Source: Ensifer sp. LC11 (lineage in GTDB: Bacteria > Pseudomonadota > Alphaproteobacteria > Rhizobiales > Rhizobiaceae). Taken from it: a DNA stretch of 64,000 bases. Under the pieces are notes generated by a model, which was given only the letters and a program-made list of their open reading frames with translations, made no database searches and was not told the origin of the DNA. A program made the translations under genes and the position numbers. Every line of letters begins with the position of its first letter. Within the stretch, counting starts at the first letter, position 1. The DNA lies in contig NZ_MBSO01000004.1 of the NCBI RefSeq assembly GCF_001695835.1, positions 124,001 through 188,000 of the forward strand, given 5' to 3'. This document shows positions 47,071-55,506 of the stretch, in pieces.

Positions 47071-47256
47071 TTAAAGCTTGTTGGCCGTCGTGGTCGACAG
47101 CTTGTTGCCCAGCTTGCTGAACGTGTCGTTGATCGTGTTGCCGAGCGAGCTCGCGCCAGCGATCAGGGCTACCGAGACCAGGGCGGCAATGAGGCCGTAT
47201 TCAATGGCGGTCGCGCCGGACTCGTCCTTCATCAGACGGGCAAAAATCTTCTTCAT
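47071..47256 (-). CDS. pilA: Flp family type IVb pilin (first copy)
   Basis: 61-residue prepilin with leader MKKIFARLMKDESG, cleavage after G14 and mature start ATAIEYGLIAALVSVALIAG (Glu at +5). RBS AGGAG is placed just before the ATG at 47256. It is the promoter-proximal pilin and so probably the major subunit. Upstream, a 255-base divergent region contains two CtrA-like boxes; pilA is CtrA-controlled in Caulobacter, and CtrA control in this organism is inferred. Confidence 0.96.
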   Translation of the reverse strand: MKKIFARLMKDESGATAIEYGLIAALVSVALIAGASSLGNTINDTFSKLGNKLSTTTANKL

Positions 47257-47366
47257 GATGATTCTCCTACTTCACGTTTGTTGGTCAGCACTTCCGCCAA
47301 CTGTTGCCGTTGATCGGATGACCTCAAACTAGTCCTGGCGCATTGCCATCGACTTAAGGAAGGCGG

Positions 47367-47381
47367 TTACCTGAAGGTTAA
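47367..47381. promoter_or_regulatory. CtrA-like box in the pilA upstream region
   Basis: TTAC-N7-TTAA, seven of eight positions of TTAA-N7-TTAA, 111 bases before the pilA start. Confidence 0.4.
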
Positions 47382-47452
47382 CGAAGCATCGCTGATTTTT
47401 GGGTAAACGAACAGAAAATGGCGCGGCGCGAGCCGGCCCCGAAATGACCTGC

Positions 47453-47467
47453 TTAACGGTTCATTCA
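47453..47467. promoter_or_regulatory. CtrA-like box before the stand-alone secretin N-domain gene
   Basis: TTAA-N7-TTCA, seven of eight positions of TTAA-N7-TTAA, 45 bases before the start at 47512 on the plus strand. Together with the box at 47367-47381 it gives two candidates in one divergent promoter region. Confidence 0.4.
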
Positions 47468-47511
47468 CCAAGACGGGTAAATATGGGGCGAGCATCACTC
47501 TGGAACCTGCC

Positions 47512-47925
47512 ATGACCCTGCCTTCCGCGACCGGCCCAGCCGCCCTGTTTGCATTCGCGATCGCCGTGCTTGCCCCGGTGGTTGCCGCCGGCGCCGAGAA
47601 CGACCTCATGCACGTCTATATGGATCACGCACGCGTGCTGAAGCTCGACCGACCGGTCAGCAAGGTCATCATCGGCAATGCCGAAGTGGCGGACGCCACG
47701 GTTGCCGATGCCCGTACCATCGTCATCACCGGTCGCAACTTCGGTACAACCAACCTGGTCATCCTGGATCAGGACGGAAACGCCATCCTTGACGAGCGGA
47801 TTCTGGTATCGATCGACGAAGGCAACACCGTGCGGGTTTACAAGCAGACGTCGCGGACCGTGCTCTCCTGCACGCCAAATTGCGAGCGGCACGCGGAACG
47901 CAAAACCACAGGTAGCACCAATTGA
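47512..47925 (+). CDS. Stand-alone pilus assembly (secretin N-terminal) domain protein
   Basis: 137-residue exported protein. A signal peptide (to about residue 27) is followed by a single T2SS/T3SS pilus-assembly N-domain: VYMDHARVLKLDRPVSKVIIGNAEVADATVADA, the same motif series that begins CpaC, shown here in outline. It ends with two cysteines in a basic tail (SCTPNCERHAERK). It lacks any secretin barrel. It may bind pilus or secretin components in the periplasm. Divergent from the pilins, and followed by two TadE-like genes in the same direction. Confidence 0.88.
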   Translation: MTLPSATGPAALFAFAIAVLAPVVAAGAENDLMHVYMDHARVLKLDRPVSKVIIGNAEVADATVADARTIVITGRNFGTTNLVILDQDGNAILDERILVSIDEGNTVRVYKQTSRTVLSCTPNCERHAERKTTGSTN

Positions 47926-48041
47926 ATTTTATGGGTCCAAACCCGGCAATTCGTTAAAATAACCCCGACCCGCGGGAACGAAATGTCAATGGTTGCTTCA
48001 TAATCTGCCGCCCGTCTGGCGTAACATGATGGGACGGCGCA

Positions 48042-48665
48042 ATGAGCATCGAGCAGGCAACCAAGCGTCCGAGTGGCGCCAAGAGCAAGCGAAACGGCCT
48101 CCTGCGCCGCTTCGTCCGCAACCGTGAAGGCTCGACGAGCATCGAGTTTGCGATACTCGCGCTTCCCTTCCTCGTAGTCATCTTCGCTTCGCTCGAAACC
48201 TTCGCAGCCTTCTACGGCGACCAGCTGCTGGCGAACGCAACGGAAACCATGGCGCGAAAAGTCCGCACCGGCCAAATCACCTTCGGGCAGAAAAAAGACA
48301 CGGATATGGACCAGGCGGAGTTTCGCCAGGCCTTTTGTGATGAAATCTCGATCCTGATGAAATGCTCGGCCACCGAAGCTGCCCAACCCTCACTGTTCTA
48401 CCTCGACGTCAGGGCGGTCCCCGACCTCAGCCAGTTTCCTGTCGCGATCCCGCGCAAGGCCGGCTCTACCGATCTCGATACTGGTGACTTCAAGTTTGCG
48501 CCCGGCGGTCCCGGCAGCTTCAACGTGGTGCGCGCCTACTATCGCTGGAGCGTGATCACCGACCTCGTCAGGCCGTTCGTCACCAACCTGCGCCCCGCCG
48601 GCGCGAGCATGCCGAGCGACTATCTTATGGTGGCCACCGCCACCTTCCGAAACGAGAGCGAATGA
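48042..48665 (+). CDS. tadE: TadE-like minor pseudopilin
   Basis: 207-residue TadE-family protein. After a basic N-terminal stretch comes the signature REGSTSIEFAILALPFLVVIFASLE (about residues 28-52), a prepilin-like membrane helix with a conserved Glu, followed by a periplasmic domain with a cysteine pair (CDEISILMKC). TadE proteins are minor pilin-like components processed by the prepilin peptidase. Its stop overlaps the next start as ATGA. Confidence 0.9.
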   Translation: MSIEQATKRPSGAKSKRNGLLRRFVRNREGSTSIEFAILALPFLVVIFASLETFAAFYGDQLLANATETMARKVRTGQITFGQKKDTDMDQAEFRQAFCDEISILMKCSATEAAQPSLFYLDVRAVPDLSQFPVAIPRKAGSTDLDTGDFKFAPGGPGSFNVVRAYYRWSVITDLVRPFVTNLRPAGASMPSDYLMVATATFRNESE

Positions 48666-49264
48666 GGTCGGCCGTGACGCAGAGTGCAACGCAAAAGCTC
48701 CTTCGACCCAGAACGCTTTTCGGCATCCTTCGGTCGCTGCGACGGGACAAAGGCGGGGTCGGGGCTGTCGAATTCGCAATTGTCACCCCCTTGCTGATCA
48801 TCACCTATCTCGGCGCCTTCGAGCTTTCGGTCGGCTTTACCGTTGCCAGCAAGACCGCGCGCGCCGCCAGCGCCGTCGCCGACGTCGTTGCGCAGCAGTC
48901 CGGTGTCAACAAGGCCTTCCTCGCCAACGTGCCAAACATTGCCAAGAGCATTCTGGCGCCCTACGGAAACGCCAACTACACGATGAAGATCACCGGCATC
49001 GAGGTCACGGGCACCAACGAAGGCACCGTCGTCTGGTCACGTGACCAGAGCGGCGGTACGCCCTACACCGCCAATTCAAAGATCACGCTGCCCGGCCAAT
49101 TCGCGGTCACCAAGTCCTTTATCATTCGGACGGAGCTCACCGTTCCGCACGAGCTCCTGCTCTATGCGCCGAGCCTCCAGGCCACCGCAAAGACGATCAA
49201 CCTTTCCAAGACCGCTTACTTTCACGCCCGCCAGGCCCAACCGATCAAATGCAGCGATTGCTGA
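48662..49264 (+). CDS. TadE/TadG-like pseudopilin, second copy
   Basis: 200-residue protein with the same N-terminal pattern GGVGAVEFAIVTPLLIITYLGAFEL (about residues 31-55) and a periplasmic domain ending in QPIKCSDC. It is translationally coupled to the upstream tadE (four-base overlap). A third, larger TadG with a von Willebrand-like domain, common after these genes in other loci, is not present before deoB. Confidence 0.88.
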   Translation: MRSAVTQSATQKLLRPRTLFGILRSLRRDKGGVGAVEFAIVTPLLIITYLGAFELSVGFTVASKTARAASAVADVVAQQSGVNKAFLANVPNIAKSILAPYGNANYTMKITGIEVTGTNEGTVVWSRDQSGGTPYTANSKITLPGQFAVTKSFIIRTELTVPHELLLYAPSLQATAKTINLSKTAYFHARQAQPIKCSDC

Positions 49265-49408
49265 GGGCACCCTGGTCCGACGCAATTGCATTGAGCATCG
49301 CGCGGCGCTATCCCTTCGAGATTGCGCGGGGCCGGCCATAGGCCGACTTCGCGCTTTTCCAGAAGTTTCGGAGCGCAACATGGTCGCGCTGCCGCTATCA
49401 GGTGCATC

Positions 49409-50629
49409 ATGGCGCGGGCATTTCTTTTCGTTCTCGATTCCTTCGGCATAGGCGGTGCGCCGGATGCCGACGCCTTCGGTGATCTCGGCGCCAATACGCT
49501 CGGCCATATCGCCGAGTTCTGTGCCGCCGGTGCTGCCGACCGGGCGGGCTTGCGCGAGGGACCGCTCCACCTTCCGAACATGTCTGCGCTTGGCCTCATT
49601 CATGCGGCAAAGCTCGCGACGGGCAGCATTCCGCAAGGCATGCCGGTGCCCAACAGGGTGTACGGCGCCTATGGCGCGGCAAGCGAGGTCTCGCGCGGCA
49701 AGGACACGCCATCCGGTCACTGGGAGATCGCCGGTACCCCCGTCATGTTCGACTGGGGCTACTTCTCGGCCGAGGGTGACGCCTTTCCGCCAGAGCTCAT
49801 CGACGCCATCTGCCGTGAGGGCAAGCTTCCTGGTATCCTCGGCAATTGTCACGCTTCCGGTACCGACATCATCGCCCGCCACGGCGAAGAGCACATGCGA
49901 AGCGGCAAGCCGATCTGCTACACCTCGTCGGACTCCGTCTTCCAGATCGCCGCGCATGAGCAGAGCTTCGGACTCGATCGCCTGCTCGAACTCTGCCTGA
50001 CGGTCCGCCGCCTGCTTGACGACTACAACATCGGCCGGGTGATCGCCCGCCCCTTCGTCGGCACCAGCCCCCAGACCTTCATCCGCACCGGCAACCGCCG
50101 CGACTACTCGGTGCTGCCGCCGGAGCCGACGATCCTCGACCGGCTGACGGAGGCCGGACGCACCGTTCACGCGATCGGCAAGATCGGCGACATCTTCGCC
50201 CACCAGGGCGTGACGAAACTGACGAAGGCCGACGGCAACATGGCGCTCTTCGACGCAAGCCTCGCAGCCATCGACGAGGCCGAAGACGGCAGCCTGATCT
50301 TCACCAATTTCGTCGATTTCGACATGCTCTACGGCCATCGCCGCGATGTCGCGGGCTATGCGGCAGCGCTCGAAGCCTTCGATGCGCGTCTCCCGGATCT
50401 CGACCGTCGCCTGCAACCGGGCGACATCGTCATTCTGACGGCTGATCACGGCTGCGATCCGACTTGGCGCGGCACTGACCATACCCGCGAGCGCGTTCCA
50501 GTGCTGATGTTCGGCCCATCGCTGCGTAGCCGCTCGCTCGGCGTCGCCAACACCTTCACGCATATCGGTGAGACCGTCGCCAAGCATCTCGGCATCGCAC
50601 CGGGCCACCATGGGAGAAGCCTCATTTGA
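49409..50629 (+). CDS. deoB: Phosphopentomutase
   Basis: 406-residue metal-dependent mutase converting (deoxy)ribose-1-phosphate to the 5-phosphate, so that nucleoside sugars can enter central metabolism. The alkaline-phosphatase superfamily sites are seen: [13 protein letters not shown] with metal-ligand Asp at the N-terminus, the catalytic Thr in [13 protein letters not shown], and the C-terminal [17 protein letters not shown] with the metal-ligand His/Asp. The ATG at 49409 (MARAFLF) is chosen by family start. It overlaps add by four bases. Works downstream of punA and deoA in this window. Confidence 0.97.
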   Translation: MARAFLFVLDSFGIGGAPDADAFGDLGANTLGHIAEFCAAGAADRAGLREGPLHLPNMSALGLIHAAKLATGSIPQGMPVPNRVYGAYGAASEVSRGKDTPSGHWEIAGTPVMFDWGYFSAEGDAFPPELIDAICREGKLPGILGNCHASGTDIIARHGEEHMRSGKPICYTSSDSVFQIAAHEQSFGLDRLLELCLTVRRLLDDYNIGRVIARPFVGTSPQTFIRTGNRRDYSVLPPEPTILDRLTEAGRTVHAIGKIGDIFAHQGVTKLTKADGNMALFDASLAAIDEAEDGSLIFTNFVDFDMLYGHRRDVAGYAAALEAFDARLPDLDRRLQPGDIVILTADHGCDPTWRGTDHTRERVPVLMFGPSLRSRSLGVANTFTHIGETVAKHLGIAPGHHGRSLI

Positions 50630-51594
50630 CCGCACATCTGAAAAAGGCGGAGCTGCATTGCCATATCGAGGGCGCGACGCCACCCGAGCTGGCTCTTGCC
50701 CAGGCTGAGAAATATGGCATCGATACGAGCGCGATCATCCGCGACAGGGCCTATGTCTGGGAAGATTTTACCAGCTTCGTGAAATGCTACGATGCGATTG
50801 CCTCGTTGTTTCGCACCGAGGAAGACTACGCGCTGCTCGCGGAAGCCTACCTGACGGAGCTTGCCGAAGCGGGCACGATCTATAGCGAGATCATCGTTTC
50901 GCCGGACCACGGCAATACGATCGGTCTTGGCGCACACGCCTATCTCGAGGGGCTGGCCGCCGGCATGGAAGCAGCCAGGCAGAAGACCGGGATCGAGTCG
51001 CGCATGCTGATAACAGGCATTCGCCACCTCGGCCCGGAGTCCGTGGCCAAGACCGCCGAGTTCGCCGCAAAACGCGAGCACAAGCTCATCACCGGCTTCA
51101 ACCTCGCCGGCGAGGAGCGCATGCACAAGGTCGCCGATTTTGCCCGCGCCTTCGATATCGTGCGCGACGCCGGTCTGGGATTGACGATCCACGCGGGCGA
51201 GCTCTCCGGCGCCTTCAGCGTTCGCGACGCGCTCGACCATGTGCGCCCCTCGCGCATCAGCCACGGCGTCCGGGCGATCGAAGACATGGAGCTGGTACGG
51301 CGCCTTGCCGACGAGGGCGTGGTGCTCGAAGTCTGCCCCGGCTCCAACGTCTCGCTTCAGGTCTTCCCGGATTTTGCCTCGCATCCACTGAGGGCGCTTC
51401 ACGAAACCGGCGTGCGGGTCACGCTCAACTCCGACGATCCGCCGTTCTTCCACACGTCGCTGGCGCAGGAGTATGATATCGCCTCGGCGGTCATGGGCTT
51501 TTCCGACGAAGAGATCAACGGCATGACCCGCACGGCAATCGAGGCGGCCTTTGTCGACGAGGCAACGCGGCAGCAGCTGCTCGCGCGGATCTGA
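50626..51594 (+). CDS. add: Adenosine deaminase
   Basis: 322-residue zinc hydrolase converting adenosine (or deoxyadenosine) to inosine. Zinc ligands HCH (H11, H13), catalytic Glu in HAGELSG, SHGVRA, and NSDDPPFF with the metal Asp are all present. The start is a TTG at 50626 within TTGA, overlapping the deoB stop; there is no ATG in a suitable place nearby, so the rare start is well supported and implies coupling to deoB. Adenine deaminase-like relatives exist, but the motif set fits Add. Confidence 0.95.
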   Translation: MTAHLKKAELHCHIEGATPPELALAQAEKYGIDTSAIIRDRAYVWEDFTSFVKCYDAIASLFRTEEDYALLAEAYLTELAEAGTIYSEIIVSPDHGNTIGLGAHAYLEGLAAGMEAARQKTGIESRMLITGIRHLGPESVAKTAEFAAKREHKLITGFNLAGEERMHKVADFARAFDIVRDAGLGLTIHAGELSGAFSVRDALDHVRPSRISHGVRAIEDMELVRRLADEGVVLEVCPGSNVSLQVFPDFASHPLRALHETGVRVTLNSDDPPFFHTSLAQEYDIASAVMGFSDEEINGMTRTAIEAAFVDEATRQQLLARI

Positions 51595-51715
51595 GGACTA
51601 TACACGCTTGGGATTGGTCGGCTGGGGATGACGTTCTCCGGCCGGCCAACACCCTTGCGGCGGCGACGCATTCCATGGAAAAAGGACGGATACAAAAAAT
51701 CCGGAAAGGTGAGCC

Positions 51716-52345
51716 ATGAACGGCGTTACAGTGATCGATCATCCGCTTGTCCAGCACAAGCTGACCATCATGCGCAAGAAGGAGACCTCGACGGCGGGTT
51801 TTCGCAGGCTTCTCCGCGAGATTTCGACGCTGCTCTGCTATGAGGTGACGCGCGATCTCGAGCTGACGATGGAGCGCATCGAAACGCCGCTGCAGGAAAT
51901 CGACTCACCCGTCCTCGAGGGCAAGAAGCTGGTTTTCGCTTCGATCCTGCGCGCCGGCAACGGTCTGCTCGAAGGCATGCTCGAACTGGTGCCCTCGGCC
52001 CGAGTCTCCCACATCGGCGTCTATCGCGACCACGAGACACTGGAAGCGGTGGAATATTACTTCAAGGCGCCGGAGAGCCTGTCCGAGCGCCTCATCATCG
52101 TCGTCGACCCGATGCTTGCCACCGGCAACTCCTCGATCGCAGCGATCGACAAGCTGAAGGAGCGCGGCGCCAAGAACATCCGCTTCCTCTGCCTGCTTGC
52201 CGCCCCCGAGGGCATTCGCAACTTCCAGGGCGCGCATCCCGATGTGCCGATCTTCACCGCCTCGATCGACAGCCACCTCAACGAACTTGGCTACATCATG
52301 CCCGGTCTCGGTGATGCCGGCGACCGCATGTACGGCACCAAGTAA
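51716..52345 (+). CDS. upp: Uracil phosphoribosyltransferase
   Basis: 209-residue enzyme forming UMP from uracil and PRPP. The PRPP-binding motif [20 protein letters not shown] is near residues 125-144, and [23 protein letters not shown] and the C-terminal [18 protein letters not shown] are typical. The ATG follows GGAAAGGTGAGCC. It lies 121 bases after add and ends at a strong terminator, so it closes the deoB-add-upp set. Confidence 0.97.
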   Translation: MNGVTVIDHPLVQHKLTIMRKKETSTAGFRRLLREISTLLCYEVTRDLELTMERIETPLQEIDSPVLEGKKLVFASILRAGNGLLEGMLELVPSARVSHIGVYRDHETLEAVEYYFKAPESLSERLIIVVDPMLATGNSSIAAIDKLKERGAKNIRFLCLLAAPEGIRNFQGAHPDVPIFTASIDSHLNELGYIMPGLGDAGDRMYGTK

Positions 52346-52385
52346 TTTGCCGATCCTTAACCAGGATTGAAATTCGATCAGAAAG

Positions 52386-52410
52386 CCGCCGTTTCCCGGC
52401 GGCTTTTTTA
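52386..52410 (+). terminator. Rho-independent terminator of upp
   Basis: GCCGCCG (52386-52392) pairs with CGGCGGC (52398-52404), loop TTTCC, followed by six T (52405-52410) and preceded by AAA. Confidence 0.92.
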
Positions 52411-52473
52411 TGCCGTCTTAGGTGTGGCCTGATCTACTGCCCGAGCATCCGCTACCATCGAAAGGTGATGACC

Positions 52474-52998
52474 ATGCTCGTTCGCCTGCTCACATTGGCC
52501 GCTGTGGCGGCGCTTGCGGCAATGGTGGTGCCGAACCTTGCGACCACCTTTCTGAGCCAAGCGGACAGCAGGACATCCTCGCCGGAAGCTGCGCCCCAGC
52601 CTGCGACGACGGCAAAGTATGCGACGGGACGCAGCGTCGTGCTCGATGCGGATGGTCGGGGCCATTTCATCGGAACCTTCCGTATCAACGGCCGCAGCGA
52701 ACGCGGATTGGTCGATACCGGCGCCAGCGCAATCGCCATCAACCTGTCGACAGCGCGCAGGCTCGGCATTTCGCCGGCTGCGCTATCCTTCACAGCACGC
52801 GTCAGCACTGCCAACGGCGAGGTCGAGGCCGCTCCGACCACGCTCAGCCGAATCGAGATCGGTGGCATATCGGTGCGCGACGTGCGGGCAGTTGTGCTGC
52901 CGGACAAGGCCCTCTCGGGCACCCTTATCGGTATGACGTTTCTCAGCCGGCTGTCCTCCTTCCGCGTGGAGGACGGCGCCCTGCACCTCGTCAGGTGA
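52474..52998 (+). CDS. Retropepsin-like aspartic protease (TIGR02281 type)
   Basis: 174-residue membrane-anchored protease. One N-terminal hydrophobic segment (residues 3-22) is followed by a linker and a single-lobe aspartic protease domain with active site LVDTGASAIAIN (about residues 88-99) and the hydrophobic GMTFLSRL near the end. Such proteins dimerise like retroviral proteases. The start is decided by AAAGG, eight bases before the ATG at 52474; GTG/ATG codons at 52465/52468 are too close to it. The 3-prime end overlaps that of deoA by eight bases in convergent orientation. Substrate unknown. Confidence 0.9.
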   Translation: MLVRLLTLAAVAALAAMVVPNLATTFLSQADSRTSSPEAAPQPATTAKYATGRSVVLDADGRGHFIGTFRINGRSERGLVDTGASAIAINLSTARRLGISPAALSFTARVSTANGEVEAAPTTLSRIEIGGISVRDVRAVVLPDKALSGTLIGMTFLSRLSSFRVEDGALHLVR

Positions 52999-54301
52999 TC
53001 TTCGCCAGGATTGGCGGCCGTTTTACCGGCTCGGCATCATCGATCCTGTAGACCTCGTTGAGGCGACGACGGGCCACTTCCGCCGCATCCTGATCGGCGG
53101 CGTGAACGAAGGCGATCAGATCGCCCTTCTCGATTCGCGTTCCGAGAGGCTTCAGCGCGTCAAAACCGACGCGGTGGTCGATCCTGTCATCCGGATGCGA
53201 GCGCCCCCCGCCGAGCGCGATAACGGCGACGCCGAGTTCGCGTGTCTCGCAGCCTGTGAGATAACCGGCCCGCTGCGCTTCGACAGGCAGAATGACGGGC
53301 GCCCGTCCCAGATACGCCACCGAGCGCTCGACGAAATCAACCGGGCCACCAAGCGCGTGCACCATCTTGCCGAAGCGTTCGAGAGCCGCACCGCTGCCAA
53401 GCACCTGGCGCGCCAGCGCTTCCCCCTGTTCCGCATCGCTGGCGACGCCGCCGGCCACCAGCATCTCGGCGGCAAATGCCAGGACCACCGTTTCAAGCCG
53501 CGTTCCGCGCTTCTCGCCGCGGAGGAAGGCCAGGCAATTGTCGATTTCCAGCGCGTTGCCGGCCGCGTCAGCCAACGGCTCATTCATGTCGGTCAAGAGG
53601 GCCGATGTGCGAACGCCTGCGCCATTGGCGACATCCACCAGCGCGCGCGCCAGCACCTCCGCCTCCTTGGCGTCGCTCATGAAGGAGCCATTGCCAAGCT
53701 TGACGTCGAGCACCAGAGACTGAAGGCCGGCAGCGAGCTTCTTCGAGAGGATCGAAGCCGTGATCAGCGGCACGGAATCGACGGTCGCGGTCACGTCGCG
53801 GATCGCATAGAGGCGCTTGTCGGCCGGCGCGAGATTGGCCGTCTGGCCGATGATCGCACAGCCGATTTCATCAACCGTCTTTCGGAAAACCTCAGACGAC
53901 GGCTGAATATTGTAGCCGGGTATCGATTCCAACTTGTCGAGCGTGCCGCCCGTGTGCCCGAGGCCGCGTCCCGAAATCATCGGCACGGCAAGGCCGCAGG
54001 CGGCAGCGATCGGCGCCAGCATCAGCGAGACGTTGTCGCCGACGCCACCCGTCGAATGTTTGTCGGCAATGGGACGACCTATCGCGCTCCAGTCCAGCGT
54101 TTCGCCGGAGTCCCGCATCGCGAGCGTCAGCGCCACCGTCTCCTCGCGGCTCATGCCGGTGAACCAGATGGCCATGGCAAAGGCCGCGATCTGCCCTTCG
54201 GAGATCGAGCCGTCCGAAAGACCACGGACGAAGTCGCGGATCTCGGCTGGATCGAGGCGCTCGCCATTGCGCTTGCGCCGAATGATTTCCTGCGGAAGCA
54301 T
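52991..54301 (-). CDS. deoA: Thymidine phosphorylase
   Basis: 436-residue enzyme splitting thymidine (and deoxyuridine/uridine) to base and (deoxy)ribose-1-phosphate. The family signature DKHSTGGVGDNVSL lies near residue 80, and the N-terminus MLPQEIIRRKRNGERL aligns with known DeoA starts. A GTG at 54307, in a GTGA overlap with the punA stop, is the alternative start and would still give coupling. It follows punA and cdd in the same transcript and is fed by cdd products. Confidence 0.96.
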   Translation of the reverse strand: MLPQEIIRRKRNGERLDPAEIRDFVRGLSDGSISEGQIAAFAMAIWFTGMSREETVALTLAMRDSGETLDWSAIGRPIADKHSTGGVGDNVSLMLAPIAAACGLAVPMISGRGLGHTGGTLDKLESIPGYNIQPSSEVFRKTVDEIGCAIIGQTANLAPADKRLYAIRDVTATVDSVPLITASILSKKLAAGLQSLVLDVKLGNGSFMSDAKEAEVLARALVDVANGAGVRTSALLTDMNEPLADAAGNALEIDNCLAFLRGEKRGTRLETVVLAFAAEMLVAGGVASDAEQGEALARQVLGSGAALERFGKMVHALGGPVDFVERSVAYLGRAPVILPVEAQRAGYLTGCETRELGVAVIALGGGRSHPDDRIDHRVGFDALKPLGTRIEKGDLIAFVHAADQDAAEVARRRLNEVYRIDDAEPVKRPPILAKIT

Positions 54302-54303
54302 GC

Positions 54304-55113
54304 TCACTGGCCGCGCACCGTATCGGCCGCGATCATCTCCTTGAGGATCGCGGCGAGCCGTCTGCCGCCGACCGGAGCCATGTCCTTGGTCTCGTGGTGG
54401 CTGAGTTCGCCTCCGGTCATGCCGGCGCCGAAATTGGTGATCACCGAGGCGGCAACAACCCGAAGGCCAAAGAAACGCGCGAGAATGACTTCCGGAACGG
54501 TGGACATGCCGACGGCGTCAGCACCAAGAACCCGCGCCATCCGGATTTCGGCCGGCGTCTCGAAGCTCGGACCGGAGAACCACATGTAGACACCGTCGAG
54601 GAGCGGGATAGCGAGACGGGCGGCGCTCTCCTGCATCTTCGCCGCAAGCTCCGCATCATAGGCGTTGGTCATGCCGACGAAACGCTCGTCGCTGTCGACG
54701 CCGATCAGCGGATTGAAGCCAGAATAGTTGATGTGATCGGAAATCCGCATCACCGAACCCGGTGGCAGATCCTCGCACAGCGAACCGGCGGAGTTGGTCA
54801 GAACCAGGCACTCGACGCCGAGGTCCTTCAATGTCTCCAGCGGCACGCGCATCGCATTGGCGTCGCCCTGTTCGTAATAGTGGACCCGACCGGAGAGCAT
54901 GACGACCGGCACGCCGCCGAGTGTCCCGGCCACAAGCTCGCCGGCATGGCCGGAAACGCTACTGACGGGAAAGCCGGGTATCTCCGCATAGGAGAGCCGC
55001 AAGGTCTCGTCGAGAGCCTCGACCAGTGTGCCAAGGCCGGAACCGAGCACGATGCCGTAGCGCGGAGAAAGGCCTCCGAGCCTGGCTTTCAGCAATTCGG
55101 CGGCGGCGGTCAT
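54304..55113 (-). CDS. punA: Purine nucleoside phosphorylase (PNP, trimeric type)
   Basis: 269-residue PNP/MTAP-family phosphorylase cleaving inosine, guanosine or xanthosine. Motifs: GIVLGSGLGTL (phosphate site, about residues 20-30), GHAGELVAG, LTNSAGSLCEDLPPGSVM, and GPSFETPAEIRMARVLGADAVGMSTVPE. The size and motifs point to the trimeric class, not hexameric DeoD. The start at 55113 overlaps the cdd stop by four bases. Product ribose-1-phosphate goes to DeoB. Confidence 0.94.
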   Translation of the reverse strand: MTAAAELLKARLGGLSPRYGIVLGSGLGTLVEALDETLRLSYAEIPGFPVSSVSGHAGELVAGTLGGVPVVMLSGRVHYYEQGDANAMRVPLETLKDLGVECLVLTNSAGSLCEDLPPGSVMRISDHINYSGFNPLIGVDSDERFVGMTNAYDAELAAKMQESAARLAIPLLDGVYMWFSGPSFETPAEIRMARVLGADAVGMSTVPEVILARFFGLRVVAASVITNFGAGMTGGELSHHETKDMAPVGGRRLAAILKEMIAADTVRGQ

Positions 55114-55502
55114 CCGAGGATCTCGGTCTCGAAACTGTGCGGCAGCAGATCCGACAGCGCCAAAGTCTTTTTCACGCCGGTCTCGTCGCACAGGAAAATC
55201 CGCGTGCTGGCGCCGGAGAACTCGGCCAGCCGCTGCCGGCAGCCGCCGCAGGGCGGGCAGAGCGCCAGCTTCTCGGCAATGACGGCCACTTCCATGATCT
55301 TGCGCTGGCCGGCCATGACCATATGGCTGATCGCAGTGGTTTCAGCGCACCAGCCCTCCGGAAAGGACAGGTTCTCGATATTGGCGCCGGTGTAGATCTT
55401 ACCGTCCTCGGCGCGGATCGCCGCACCGACCGGGAATTTCGAGTAGGGCGCATGTGCCTTGGCCATCGCGTCGCGTGCGGCCTCGAACAGTTCTTTTTCC
55501 AT
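55110..55502 (-). CDS. cdd: Cytidine deaminase
   Basis: 130-residue homotetrameric-type cytidine deaminase giving uridine/deoxyuridine. Zinc ligands C52 (CAETTAI, with catalytic E54) and C85, C88 (PCGGC) are present. The ATG at 55502 (MEKELFE) is four bases from the stop of the upstream permease gene. It sits between the transporter genes and punA-deoA, matching uptake followed by breakdown. Confidence 0.96.
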   Translation of the reverse strand: MEKELFEAARDAMAKAHAPYSKFPVGAAIRAEDGKIYTGANIENLSFPEGWCAETTAISHMVMAGQRKIMEVAVIAEKLALCPPCGGCRQRLAEFSGASTRIFLCDETGVKKTLALSDLLPHSFETEILG

Positions 55503-55506
55503 CGTT

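Noticed and set aside
52422-53051. Overlapping plus-strand frame in the aspartic protease region
   Set aside because: Arg/Gly/His-rich frame-shifted reading; the protease frame has VDTGAS and a well-placed ribosome site.
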